This document shows positions 52,207 through 59,549 of a DNA stretch of 64,000 nucleotides, piece by piece; the first letter of the stretch is position 1; each line of letters opens with the position of its first letter. The DNA comes from CBDCCV01 sp965215025. Lineage in GTDB: Bacteria; Bacteroidota; Rhodothermia; Rhodothermales; Salinibacteraceae. The notes beneath the pieces were generated by a model. That model saw only the letters and a program-made list of their open reading frames with translations, did no database searches and had not been told where the DNA came from. Both the position numbers and the translations under genes were made by a program. The DNA lies in contig CBDCCV010000002.1 in NCBI GenBank assembly GCA_965215025.1, positions 1,550,001 through 1,614,000 of the forward strand, in the 5' to 3' direction.

Positions 52207-52626
52207 TCAGCCCGTGAGTTCGCGCCAGTAGACCATGATGCCGTCCAGGCGCGGGTCCTTGAGGAAGTTCGAGGCCATGCCTTCGAGCCAGAGGCCCTCG
52301 CCGGCCACGGTGCGGAAGCACAGCCGCCAGAGGTCGAAGCGCGCGCCGCCGGCGGCCATGTGCGCAAGCGCCGCGCGGGCCACGCCTACCGACGGGGCGC
52401 AGAGCAGGCTCGCAAAGGGGCGCCCGACGAGGTCCTCGGCGCGGTGGCCCAGGAGCCAGCGCACGGGCCGGCTTTGGTAACGCACCGTGCCTTGGGCGTC
52501 GAGCACGGTGATGACGTTGGAGGACGCGCCCTGGAGCCGCGGGATCAGGCGCCAGAACGGCTCGCCCTGGAAGAAGGGTTCGGGAACGGGAGGCATCGGG
52601 CGTACGGCGGGGGCGGTGCGGCGCAT
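52207..52626 (-). CDS. PAS-domain protein
   Basis: A 139-residue protein. The ATG at 52624-52626 is preferred; the longer frame to 52701 is Arg/Ala-rich, and an internal ATG at 52596 is also possible. The PAS core is VITVLDAQGTVRYQSRPVRW, LLGHRAEDLVGRPFASLL, then EGLWLEGMASNFLKDPRLDG, the usual order of strand, helix and C-terminal sheet. No output domain follows, so it acts as a stand-alone sensor or adaptor. It lies 143 bp upstream of the CheB-CheR hybrid on the same strand and may feed into that system. Confidence 0.75.
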   Translation of the reverse strand: MRRTAPAVRPMPPVPEPFFQGEPFWRLIPRLQGASSNVITVLDAQGTVRYQSRPVRWLLGHRAEDLVGRPFASLLCAPSVGVARAALAHMAAGGARFDLWRLCFRTVAGEGLWLEGMASNFLKDPRLDGIMVYWRELTG

Positions 52627-52681
52627 CGGACGGCGCGCGCGTGCAAAGAGCGAGTAAGCGGCGGAGCAGCAGGCCGAGCGG

Positions 52682-53050
52682 CTAGAACGCCTTGCGCCCA
52701 CGAGCGGCGGACTGAAAGCGCGCTCGCATAGGCGGTCCGACGGCGTGGGGCCGCTTCTCGGCGCGCCGCCGCTCCAGCTCTTCCTCGATGACCCCGAGCG
52801 CCTGCCGCACCACGCCGGCGTGCTCGCCTCGGCCTACGGTTCTTCCGTCTCCATCGGACGCGGCGGCGTGGTGCTCTATGTTGTGGTGCTCTATAATCCG
52901 GAGGGCTTGCTGGAACTCGGCGGCGCTTTTTCTAAGGGCGCTCTCGTGCACGTGTCTGACGGCGTTCTTAGTCCAAGCATCCATAATACTGCGGGGTTTG
53001 TGTAGGCTTTCCGGAGGCTCTTTCGGTGACGCCTTTTCGGACTCGGGCAT
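52682..53050 (-). CDS. Hypothetical small helical protein
   Basis: A 122-residue frame from the ATG at 53048-53050 that I do not recognise. The middle is helical and charged (ALRKSAAEFQQALRIIEHHN, QALGVIEEELERRRAEKRP). There is no signal peptide. It lies between the NarL-type regulator and the PAS gene on the same strand, but directly after a terminator. Overlapping frames on the plus strand look no better. It may be a real adaptor protein or non-coding. Confidence 0.35.
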   Translation of the reverse strand: MPESEKASPKEPPESLHKPRSIMDAWTKNAVRHVHESALRKSAAEFQQALRIIEHHNIEHHAAASDGDGRTVGRGEHAGVVRQALGVIEEELERRRAEKRPHAVGPPMRARFQSAARGRKAF

Positions 53051-53060
53051 CGCTACACGC

Positions 53061-53128
53061 AAAAAAAGAACGCGCCGCCCCCGCTCCTGTCAGGGAATCC
53101 TCTGATGCGAGGAAAGATGGGCGGCGCG
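53061..53128 (-). terminator. Terminator after the NarL-type regulator
   Basis: CGCGCCGCCC (53071-53080) and GGGCGGCGCG (53119-53128) pair perfectly, with an inner TCCTC/GAGGA stem. On the minus strand the stem is followed by TT C TTTTTTT. Confidence 0.7.
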
Positions 53129-53230
53129 CCGGGCCAGACGGATGCGCTCCCCGCAGAGGGCAGCAGGGCGCCCCAGCAAAGACTCATACCCAATCCGTTT
53201 GATGCGTTGTGTTTTGCCTTCATCGTTGCC

Positions 53231-53258
53231 GTAGCGACGCAAGGCCTTGCGTCGCTGC
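53231..53258. repeat. Intergenic palindrome, GTAG...CTAC family
   Basis: The inner 24 bp (AGCGACGCAAGG and its complement) form a perfect palindrome. Ends read GTAG and CTGC, one base from a perfect 28-bp unit. Confidence 0.75.
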
Positions 53259-53375
53259 ATCAGCGTTTTTGCCGGGTTGAAAAGCCGAGGTATACCTCAA
53301 CGATGCTGCCGGATTCGGCATTGCTGCGCAGGGACAAGGAGGCCACTGGACAGAAAACAAGCCGCCAGGCCTCGC

Positions 53376-54056
53376 TTAGGGCGCTCCGTGCGTCCGGCCC
53401 CATTCGATGGCGTAGCGGCGCAGCTCCGAGGCGCTCTCCACGCCGAGCTTCGTCTTGAGACGCTGGCTGTACGTCTCAACCGTCTTGACGCTGAGCGCGA
53501 ACTTCTCGGCGATGTGCCGCGGCTCGAACCCCTGCCCGAGCAGGAGGAAGACCTCCATCTCGCGGTCGGAAAGGCGGTCGAGCAGGGCAGGCGCTGCGCC
53601 TGAGCCGTGGGCCGCCTTCAGGGAGAAGAGCCTTTCGCGCACGGCCTCGCTCACGCACAGCCGCCCGGCCAGGACGCGGCGGATGCACTCGAGCAGGTGC
53701 TCGTCCGAGACGCTCTTTTGGACGAAGCCGCGCGCGCCGGCCGCCAGCACGCGCTCGGCGTAGAGCTTCTCGTCCAGCATGGAGAGGACGAGCACGAGCG
53801 CGTCCGGGCAACGGCTCTGCAGCTGGCGCGTCACATCGAGGCCGGTAGCGACGCCGTCCCCAAGCGCGAGGTCAAGCAGCACGAGGTCAGGGCGCAGCGC
53901 CTGTGCCGCGCGCAGCGCCTCCTCCGCGCCCGAGGCGGTGCCGCTTGTGCGCAGGTCCAGCGTCTCGTTGATGAGGTCGCGCAGGCCCCGCTGCACCACG
54001 GGGTGGTCGTCCACGACGAGTATCCTGCGCTTGTCTCCTTTTCCGTTCTGCGCCAC
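53376..54056 (-). CDS. NarL/FixJ-type response regulator
   Basis: A 226-residue regulator. Receiver domain with ILVVDDHPVVQRGL, phospho-acceptor Asp62 in LVLLDLALGDG, Ser in LVLSML and Lys in GFVQKSVSD. A LuxR-type helix-turn-helix follows (about 160-220): LSDREMEVFLLLGQGFEPRH, IAEKFALSVKTVETYSQRLK. HisKA_3 kinases usually pair with this class, so the CheB-CheR hybrid, whose kinase module is HisKA_3, is a likely partner. A 17-bp sequence repeats three times 34-84 bp upstream of its start. A terminator lies downstream. Confidence 0.93.
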   Translation of the reverse strand: MAQNGKGDKRRILVVDDHPVVQRGLRDLINETLDLRTSGTASGAEEALRAAQALRPDLVLLDLALGDGVATGLDVTRQLQSRCPDALVLVLSMLDEKLYAERVLAAGARGFVQKSVSDEHLLECIRRVLAGRLCVSEAVRERLFSLKAAHGSGAAPALLDRLSDREMEVFLLLGQGFEPRHIAEKFALSVKTVETYSQRLKTKLGVESASELRRYAIEWGRTHGAP

Positions 54057-54089
54057 AGGGCCTCCTTTAGCTGCTGTTGCGCACGCCGC

Positions 54090-54140
54090 TTCGCCGAACG
54101 ATGCTTTTCGCCGAACGATGCTTTTCGCCGAACGATGCTG
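54090..54140. repeat. 17-bp tandem repeat, three copies
   Basis: The unit TTCGCCGAACGATGCTT occurs three times head to tail, with only the last base of the third copy changed. It lies 34 bp upstream of the NarL-type regulator start, where operator sites could be. Confidence 0.8.
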
Positions 54141-54216
54141 CCGGATGCGCGGATCAGGAAAGATAACGCAACAAGGAGATCATTGCCAGCCCCCCGGTGC
54201 GCCCTGCCCCAAGCGC

Positions 54217-54948
54217 CTACGCCGCCGCACCGAAGTCCGAGGCAAGGTGGCGCATAAGCTTGCGCTTGGCCACGGGGAAGACCGTCGGCTCGAAGGGGAA
54301 GGCGAGGTCGGTGTCGAAGAAGTAGGTGGCCGGGTTGGGCAGGTCGCGCCGCTCGGCCACAAGGCGCAGCTTCACGTCGCGCGGCGAGGGCGTGACGCTT
54401 CCGCAGGCGATGCTCTGGAGGTGCGTCGTCCGGAGGCTGCGGTACTGCTCCTCGACCCCGGCGTAGATCGAGAGGCTGTACTGCAAGATGTGGAGCGCGC
54501 CCGCCGCGCGGTCCGGGACGAAGAGGTAGCCCTCCTGCACGTAGGACGAGACGAGGCCGACCTCTTCGAGGCGCAGGTTCTCGTCCACGAACTCGTAGAT
54601 CGTGCGCCCTTCCTCGATGGCGGCCTGGATGCGCGGCAGCGCCCACTCGATCAGCTCGCGCACGCGGGCGACCTCGCCCCGGTCGAGGTCCGGCCACTCG
54701 TACTCGACCTTCTTGTTTTCCAGGTCGATGCGCTTAACGCGGCCCGGCAGCGCGCCTTCGAGGTCGTCCGAGCGTTGCGCGATGGTCCGGAGCGTGCCGT
54801 AGAGCTTCACGAGTTCACCCAGGTGCGGATAGATCTGGTTCTGCGAGAACGCGCGCTGCACGGCTTGCAGGCCGGAGAGGACGCGGTACTGCGCGCGCTC
54901 GAGGTCGTACGCGGCACTGGTGAACAGGTCAAGGCTTAAGGCGCCCAT
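54217..54948 (-). CDS. Conserved-looking protein of unknown function
   Basis: A 243-residue soluble protein. The ATG at 54946-54948 (MGALSLDLFTSAAYDLERAQ) is preferred over one at 55005. An N-terminal helical part (YRVLSGLQAVQRAFSQNQIY, ELVKLYGTLRTI) is followed by a mixed region with RIDLENKKVEYEWPDLDRGE, helices VRELIEWALPRIQAAIEEG and EFVDENLRLEEVGLVSSYVQ, and a beta-rich end (LHILQYSLSIYAGVEEQYRS, DVKLRLVAERRDLPNPATYF). I do not recognise a family. Composition and codon use look genuine. There are no signal or membrane segments. It lies between the NarL-type regulator and the SDR gene on the same strand. Confidence 0.75.
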   Translation of the reverse strand: MGALSLDLFTSAAYDLERAQYRVLSGLQAVQRAFSQNQIYPHLGELVKLYGTLRTIAQRSDDLEGALPGRVKRIDLENKKVEYEWPDLDRGEVARVRELIEWALPRIQAAIEEGRTIYEFVDENLRLEEVGLVSSYVQEGYLFVPDRAAGALHILQYSLSIYAGVEEQYRSLRTTHLQSIACGSVTPSPRDVKLRLVAERRDLPNPATYFFDTDLAFPFEPTVFPVAKRKLMRHLASDFGAAA

Positions 54949-55039
54949 GGTTTCGCGCTCTGTTAGCTGAGAAGGGACGGCGGCTCGGCGTAAGTTCGCC
55001 TTCACGCAATCTCAATGCAAACGCCGCGCCGGGTTTTGT

Positions 55040-55112
55040 GTGGCGAGTGGTGAATGGCAAACGGCGAGTGGTGCCTCGTCCCCATTCGCCACTTCGCTAC
55101 TTGCCATTCGCC
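55040..55112 (-). repeat. GGCGAATGG-type repeat with inverted second half
   Basis: Read on the minus strand it starts inside the last codons of the SDR gene (GGCGAATGGCAAGTAG holds the stop) and continues with GAAGTGGCGAATGGGGACG, followed by a partly complementary block (CACCACTCGCCG, TTTGCCATTC). It could form a hairpin and end the transcript. Confidence 0.5.
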
Positions 55113-55969
55113 TTTTTCCGCATCTGCTCAAAGACGCCAAGCACCTTCTCGCGCGGCTCGCGGGTGAAGTCGTTGAACTGCCCGCCGGCCACGAGCACCT
55201 CGCCCGCGTCGTATACGACGCACGCGCCGCTCATGTAGCTGCTCGCTTCCGAGAGCATGAAGACGACGAGGTTCGCCAACTCCTCCGGCTCGCCGAAGCG
55301 CTTCAGCGGAATCCGCTCCTCCATCTGCCGCGCCATCTCCTCGGAGGGGACGAGCCGCTTCCAGGCGCCCTCCGTAGGGAATGGCCCCGGCGCCACGGCG
55401 TTCAGGCGGATGCCGTACGTGCCCCACTCCGCCGCCAAGGACTTCGTCATCGCCACGATGCCGGCCTTGGACATCGCGCTCGGCAAGACGAAGGCGCTCC
55501 CCGTCTCGGCATACGTCGTAGCGATGGAGAGGACCACGCCGCCCCCGCCGCGCTCGATCCAGCGCTTCCCCGCAGCCTGCGTGCAGTAGAACGCGCCGTA
55601 GAGATTCGTCTTGATGATGGCATCAAAGCCGTTGGGCGAGATGTCTTTCGACGGCGCCAGGAAGTTGGCCGCCGCGTTGTTGACAAGGCGCGTCACCGGC
55701 CCCTGCCGTTTTTCGGCCTCGTCGAAAAAAGCCGCGACGCTCTCGTGCTCGCGCACGTTGCAGGAAATTCCTTCCGCCGCACCGCCCTCCGCCCGGATAG
55801 CCTCGGCAGTTTCTTCCAGTGGCTCCTCGCGCCTTCCGTTGATCGTGACCTTCGCGCCGAGCGAGGCGCAGCGCAGCGCCATCACGCGCCCCAGCCCCGT
55901 CCCGCCCCCGGTGACGACGACGTGCTGGCCTTTGAGGAGGTCGGGGTGGTAGAGCTTTTCGTCAGGCAT
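55097..55969 (-). CDS. SDR family oxidoreductase, 2,4-dienoyl-CoA reductase-like
   Basis: A 290-residue SDR. The ATG at 55967-55969 starts MPDEKLYHPDLLKGQHVVVT. The Rossmann motif VVTGGGTGLGRVMALRCASL, NGRREEPLEETAEAI, NNAAANFLAPSKDISPNGFD, then IKTNLYGAFYCT and PSAMSKAGIVAMTKSLAAEW, with SxxK where classical SDRs have YxxxK; this is the arrangement of the DECR type (Lys kept, Tyr replaced). LNAVAPGPFPTEGAWKRLVP supports it. DECR enzymes remove double bonds of unsaturated acyl-CoA in beta-oxidation, in line with the nearby fad genes. The last residues (KKANGK) are encoded by repeat sequence. Confidence 0.85.
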   Translation of the reverse strand: MPDEKLYHPDLLKGQHVVVTGGGTGLGRVMALRCASLGAKVTINGRREEPLEETAEAIRAEGGAAEGISCNVREHESVAAFFDEAEKRQGPVTRLVNNAAANFLAPSKDISPNGFDAIIKTNLYGAFYCTQAAGKRWIERGGGGVVLSIATTYAETGSAFVLPSAMSKAGIVAMTKSLAAEWGTYGIRLNAVAPGPFPTEGAWKRLVPSEEMARQMEERIPLKRFGEPEELANLVVFMLSEASSYMSGACVVYDAGEVLVAGGQFNDFTREPREKVLGVFEQMRKKANGK

Positions 55970-56062
55970 GGCGATGGCGTGCTTGCAGATTATCAGATAG
56001 CTTACGGTGCGGCGTTTGTGACTACTCCACTCCCAACCATCAGAAGTCGATGTGGGATTGGA

Positions 56063-56284
56063 ATGGACCACGTTTTTCTTGCTGCCGGAGTGCTCTTTAT
56101 GGTCCTTGGAGGATGGAGCCTCTACGAGGAATACTACGGCGAATTAAAGTACCCGGACGACATCAGCAGCTACTCCCTTCGTATAAGGCAGCGGGGGGGC
56201 TTGGCTCGCTTTCTCTGGCGGCTTCTTTCTTGTTCTGATGCAGTTGGATGCGATGTTTTAGATGGTGCCTCGGCGCTTCCGTAG
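56063..56284 (+). CDS. Hypothetical small membrane protein
   Basis: A 73-residue frame starting MDHVFLAAGVLFMVLGGWSL, with one N-terminal hydrophobic helix, then YEEYYGELKYPDDISSYSLR and a basic segment. Codon use is less GC-biased than in neighbours. It is divergent from the SDR gene. The TAG stop lies in the first bases of a perfect palindrome. No family recognised; may be a genuine small gene or chance. Confidence 0.4.
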   Translation: MDHVFLAAGVLFMVLGGWSLYEEYYGELKYPDDISSYSLRIRQRGGLARFLWRLLSCSDAVGCDVLDGASALP

Positions 56285-56308
56285 CGTCGTCCGGCCGGAC
56301 GACGCTAC
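56281..56308. repeat. Perfect 28-bp palindrome, GTAG...CTAC family
   Basis: Arms GTAGCGTCGTCCGG and CCGGACGACGCTAC are exact complements. It contains the stop codon of the small frame before it. No T-run follows on either strand. Confidence 0.85.
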
Positions 56309-56332
56309 CGCACGTGCGGAAAGCATCCCGTC

Positions 56333-56380
56333 GCCAAAAAAGCAAAGGCTCAGGCGCGGCGCAAACCGTTCCTGAGCCTT
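56333..56380 (-). terminator. Terminator of the fad operon
   Basis: AAGGCTCAGG and CCTGAGCCTT pair perfectly across a 16-nt loop; on the minus strand this is followed by TGCTTTTTTGG. It lies 26 bp past the fadE stop. Confidence 0.8.
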
Positions 56381-56405
56381 CGCGCTTTTCGGTCAACGAA
56401 AAGCG

Positions 56406-59309
56406 TCAGACCGCTTCGGGGTCGGGCTGCTCGGCCTCGGAGGCGCCGTCGCCGCCGGTGTCTACGCCGGGAGCACCGTCGCCGGTGTGGGCGTGGGCGC
56501 CGGGGACGTCGAGTTCTTTGCGGTACTCGTCGAGGTCGAAGGCGTCTACCTTCACGTAGTCGGCGCGGGCGGCCTCGGCTTCGAGTGAGAGCGCCTTCTC
56601 CTCTTCGGTGATGACGCCAACCTCAACGGCCTCGTCCAAGAGGAAGCGCGGGCGCTTTTTGGGAAGCTGCCCCTTCGCGATGGCGCCCTTGATCTTCTGC
56701 CCGACATGGTAGGCCTCGCGGCTCAGGCGGAAGGCTTTTTCGAGCCGGCCGAGCGCTTCGGTCTCGTCTTCGGGGATGTAGATCCCTTCGGTGAGCCAGT
56801 CGCGCGCGCCGCCGAGGCTCTGGATACCCTCGGCGATTTTGCCGCCGAGTTTATCGGACGGCATCTCGCCGAAGGTGTTCAAGCGCGACCACGGTGCGAG
56901 GACGCTGCGGAAGAACCACGTCAGCCCCGGCACCTCCATGTTCTCGTACAGGCCCTCGAACGCCTCTTGGATGCGCGCGAAGCTGTACTGCATGGCCCAG
57001 TGGAAGTACGGCTCGTGCTCCTCTTTCCGGCCTTCGGCCTCGAAGCGGCGCAGCGTCGCGGCGGCGATGTACATCCACGAGAGGACGTCGGCAAAGCGGC
57101 CGGTGAGCTTTTCCTTGCGCTTCAGGGCGCCGCCGAGGCTGCCCATCGCCAGGTCGGCCAGGATGGCGAAGGTGGCCGAGGCCCATTCTAACTTTTTCCA
57201 GTACGGCGCGGCGGGGCCGTCCACAGGCGAGGTGGCCAAGGCGCCGCGCGTCAGGCTCAGCCCCACGGCGCGGAAGGTGTTACGGACGACGTGGCCGATG
57301 TGGCTCCAGAACGCCGCGTCGAAGCGCCGCACGTCGCCGTCCATCAAGGCCTCGATCTCCTGAAGCGCGTACGGGTGGCAGCGGATGGCGCCCTGGCCGA
57401 AGATCATCATCGTGCGCGTGAGGATGTTCGCGCCCTCGACGGTGATCGAGATCGGCGCGCCCTGGTAGCCGGTGGCCAGGAGGTTGCGCGGCCCGCGCGA
57501 GATGCCGCTCCCGCCCAGCACGTCCATCCCGTCATTGATGATCTGGCGCTGAAGCTCCGTCATGTTGTACTTCATGATGGCCGTGACGACGGCCGGCTTC
57601 TCGCCCTTGTCAATCCCGCCGATGGTGTACAGGCGGGCGGCGTCCATGAGGTAAGTGAAGCCGGCCATCCGCGCGAGCGGCTCCTCGATCCCCTCAAACT
57701 TGCCAATCGAGAGGCCGAACTGCTGCCGGACGGCCGCGTGCGCGCCGGCCACGCGCGTGACGTACTTCGCCCCGCCCGTGGACTGCGCCGGCAAGGAGAT
57801 GCCGCGCCCGGCCGAGAGGCAGTTCATCAGCATCTTCCAGCCGTGCCCCGCGCCTTCCGCCCCGCCGATGATGGCATCGAGCGGCAGCACCACGTCGTTC
57901 CCTTCCGTCGGGCAGTTGTAGAACGCGATGCCGAGTGGGTCGTGGCGCTTGCCCAGGACGACGCCCTCGGTGTCGGTGGGGACGAGCGCGCAGGTGATGC
58001 CTAAGTCCTCGCCCTTGCCCAGGAGGTTCTCCGGGTCGCGCAGCTTGAAGGCCAGGCCTAAGACGTCGGAGATGGCGGCCAGGGAGATGTAGCGCTTTTT
58101 CCAGTGGAGGCGCAGCTTGACCTCGCCGTCGTCGTCGCGGAAGATCTCGCCGCGCGACTCCATCGCCCCGGCGTCCGAGCCGGCGTTCGGCTCGGTGAGG
58201 GCGAAGGCGGGGATCGCCTCGCCTTTCGCCAGGCGCGGGAGCCAGTAGTCTTTTTGCTCGGGCGTGCCGTAGTGCAGGAGGAGTTCGGCCGGGCCGAGCG
58301 AGTTGGGCACCATCACGGTGATGGAGAGCGCCAAGGAGCGCGTCGAGAGCTTCTGCACGACGGCCGAGTTGGCCGCCGCCGAGAACTCCAGCCCGCCATG
58401 TTCTTCCGGGATGATCATCCCGAAGAACTTCTTCTCGCGCAGGTAATCCCACACCTCGGGCGGGAGGTCGCCGCGGCGCTGCACGTCCCACTCGTCCGTC
58501 ATGGCGCAGACCTCTTCGACCGGGCCGTCGAGAAATGCCTGCTCCTCTTCCGTCAGCGCCGGGTAAGGCTGGCTGTTGAGTTTTTCCGCGTCGGGCTTAC
58601 CCGAAAACAGCTCGGCATCCATCCAGACGCTGCCGGCCTCGATGGCGATGCGCTCCGTCTCGGAGATCTCGGGCAGGAACTTGAGCTTCTCCATCGCCTG
58701 CATCACGCCCGCCGAAATCTTCCGGCGCACGGGCGGCGCGTTGAGGGCGGCAGCTGCGAGGCCGAACGCGGCGAGCGTCTTTTTGGAAGCACCCGCGCGC
58801 AGCAGCGTCGCCGCGCCGAAGGCCGTCCACGCCCACAGTGGCGCGCCCGTGTAGCCGAGCGTGAAGAGCGTCCCGAGGCCGCCCGTCTTCGCCAGCTTCG
58901 ATTTTTTTCCTTCCTCTTCTCCGCCTCCGAAGAGCGTGCTGCTTCCGCTTTCGGCTTCGTCGGAATCGTCATCCGCGTCATCGCCGCCGAGCGCCTTCGC
59001 CCCGGCGAGGAGCGGGAGCGCGCCTTTGAGCGCATCGGTCAGCGGCAACGAGTCTTCGTCTTTTTCCGATGACTCATCCGAGAGCGAGGGCAGCCACCCA
59101 GCCACGGTATCGCTAAGCGCGCCGTCGCCGCTGTGCTCCGGCTGCGTCGCTTCGGACGCCTCCTCGATGAGATCGGAGACGCGCGCGGAGATGCGCTCGG
59201 ACACGGCATCGGCTTTGGCGCGCACCGCATCGGCGAGCGAAGACGTCTTGGCCTTCGCCTCGGCGGTCGGCGTTTTTGGCGTGCGCCGGAGCAGGTTGGA
59301 AAGTTTCAT
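56406..59309 (-). CDS. fadE: Acyl-CoA dehydrogenase with long N-terminal extension
   Basis: A 967-residue flavoenzyme making trans-2-enoyl-CoA from acyl-CoA, the first step of beta-oxidation. The catalytic part starts at about 250: WDVQRRGDLPPEVWDYLREK, FFGMIIPEEHGGLEFSAAAN, FALTEPNAGSDAGAM (FAD/substrate loop), AGRGISLPAQSTGGAK, then DVLGGSGISRGPRNLLATGY. Residues 1-240 are unusual: an Ala/Glu/Asp-rich low-complexity stretch with a short hydrophobic part at about 148-195 (GGLGTLFTLGYTGAPLWAWT), resembling the membrane-linked N-terminus of FadE-like proteins. The C-terminus (about 700-940) is the extra domain seen in long FadE enzymes. It is last in the fadN-fadA-fadE run; a terminator follows. 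Confidence 0.93.
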   Translation of the reverse strand: MKLSNLLRRTPKTPTAEAKAKTSSLADAVRAKADAVSERISARVSDLIEEASEATQPEHSGDGALSDTVAGWLPSLSDESSEKDEDSLPLTDALKGALPLLAGAKALGGDDADDDSDEAESGSSTLFGGGEEEGKKSKLAKTGGLGTLFTLGYTGAPLWAWTAFGAATLLRAGASKKTLAAFGLAAAALNAPPVRRKISAGVMQAMEKLKFLPEISETERIAIEAGSVWMDAELFSGKPDAEKLNSQPYPALTEEEQAFLDGPVEEVCAMTDEWDVQRRGDLPPEVWDYLREKKFFGMIIPEEHGGLEFSAAANSAVVQKLSTRSLALSITVMVPNSLGPAELLLHYGTPEQKDYWLPRLAKGEAIPAFALTEPNAGSDAGAMESRGEIFRDDDGEVKLRLHWKKRYISLAAISDVLGLAFKLRDPENLLGKGEDLGITCALVPTDTEGVVLGKRHDPLGIAFYNCPTEGNDVVLPLDAIIGGAEGAGHGWKMLMNCLSAGRGISLPAQSTGGAKYVTRVAGAHAAVRQQFGLSIGKFEGIEEPLARMAGFTYLMDAARLYTIGGIDKGEKPAVVTAIMKYNMTELQRQIINDGMDVLGGSGISRGPRNLLATGYQGAPISITVEGANILTRTMMIFGQGAIRCHPYALQEIEALMDGDVRRFDAAFWSHIGHVVRNTFRAVGLSLTRGALATSPVDGPAAPYWKKLEWASATFAILADLAMGSLGGALKRKEKLTGRFADVLSWMYIAAATLRRFEAEGRKEEHEPYFHWAMQYSFARIQEAFEGLYENMEVPGLTWFFRSVLAPWSRLNTFGEMPSDKLGGKIAEGIQSLGGARDWLTEGIYIPEDETEALGRLEKAFRLSREAYHVGQKIKGAIAKGQLPKKRPRFLLDEAVEVGVITEEEKALSLEAEAARADYVKVDAFDLDEYRKELDVPGAHAHTGDGAPGVDTGGDGASEAEQPDPEAV

Positions 59310-59520
59310 GCTGTCCTCGCTGGTTGTGGAAAAGTGCAGAGCGCGCTGCCCGCGCCGTGGTTAACACCGTTAAGCTGAAAGTCTCGGCGGAAACGCTATG
59401 TTCTGCGGAGCGGTTCCGCTTCGGGGCGAATGCCGAGGCGGGGGGAAGGGGGAAACGGGGAGCAAAAGAGTCAAAGTCCTCGTGTCGCTGACTCCTCGCT
59501 TCTTCGTTTCATCCCGTCCC

Positions 59521-59549
59521 AACTCACCGCTCGCCGTTCCCCATTCGCC
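59521..59549 (-). repeat. GGCGAATGG-type repeat at the fadA 3' end
   Basis: On the minus strand GGCGAATGGGGAACGGCGAG begins at the first base after the fadA TAA, followed by CGGTGAGTT. It resembles 23225-23255 and 55040-55112, in the same orientation relative to its gene. Confidence 0.5.

Larger units (their letters stand above)
53051..53375. other. Intergenic region rich in palindromes, 325 bp
   Basis: It holds a minus-strand terminator (53061-53128), a 28-bp palindrome (53231-53258), a perfect 12-bp palindrome GAGGTATACCTC (53288-53299), and one copy of a 16-bp direct repeat (53300-53315) whose second copy is at 54131-54146. No gene is supported. Confidence 0.6.
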
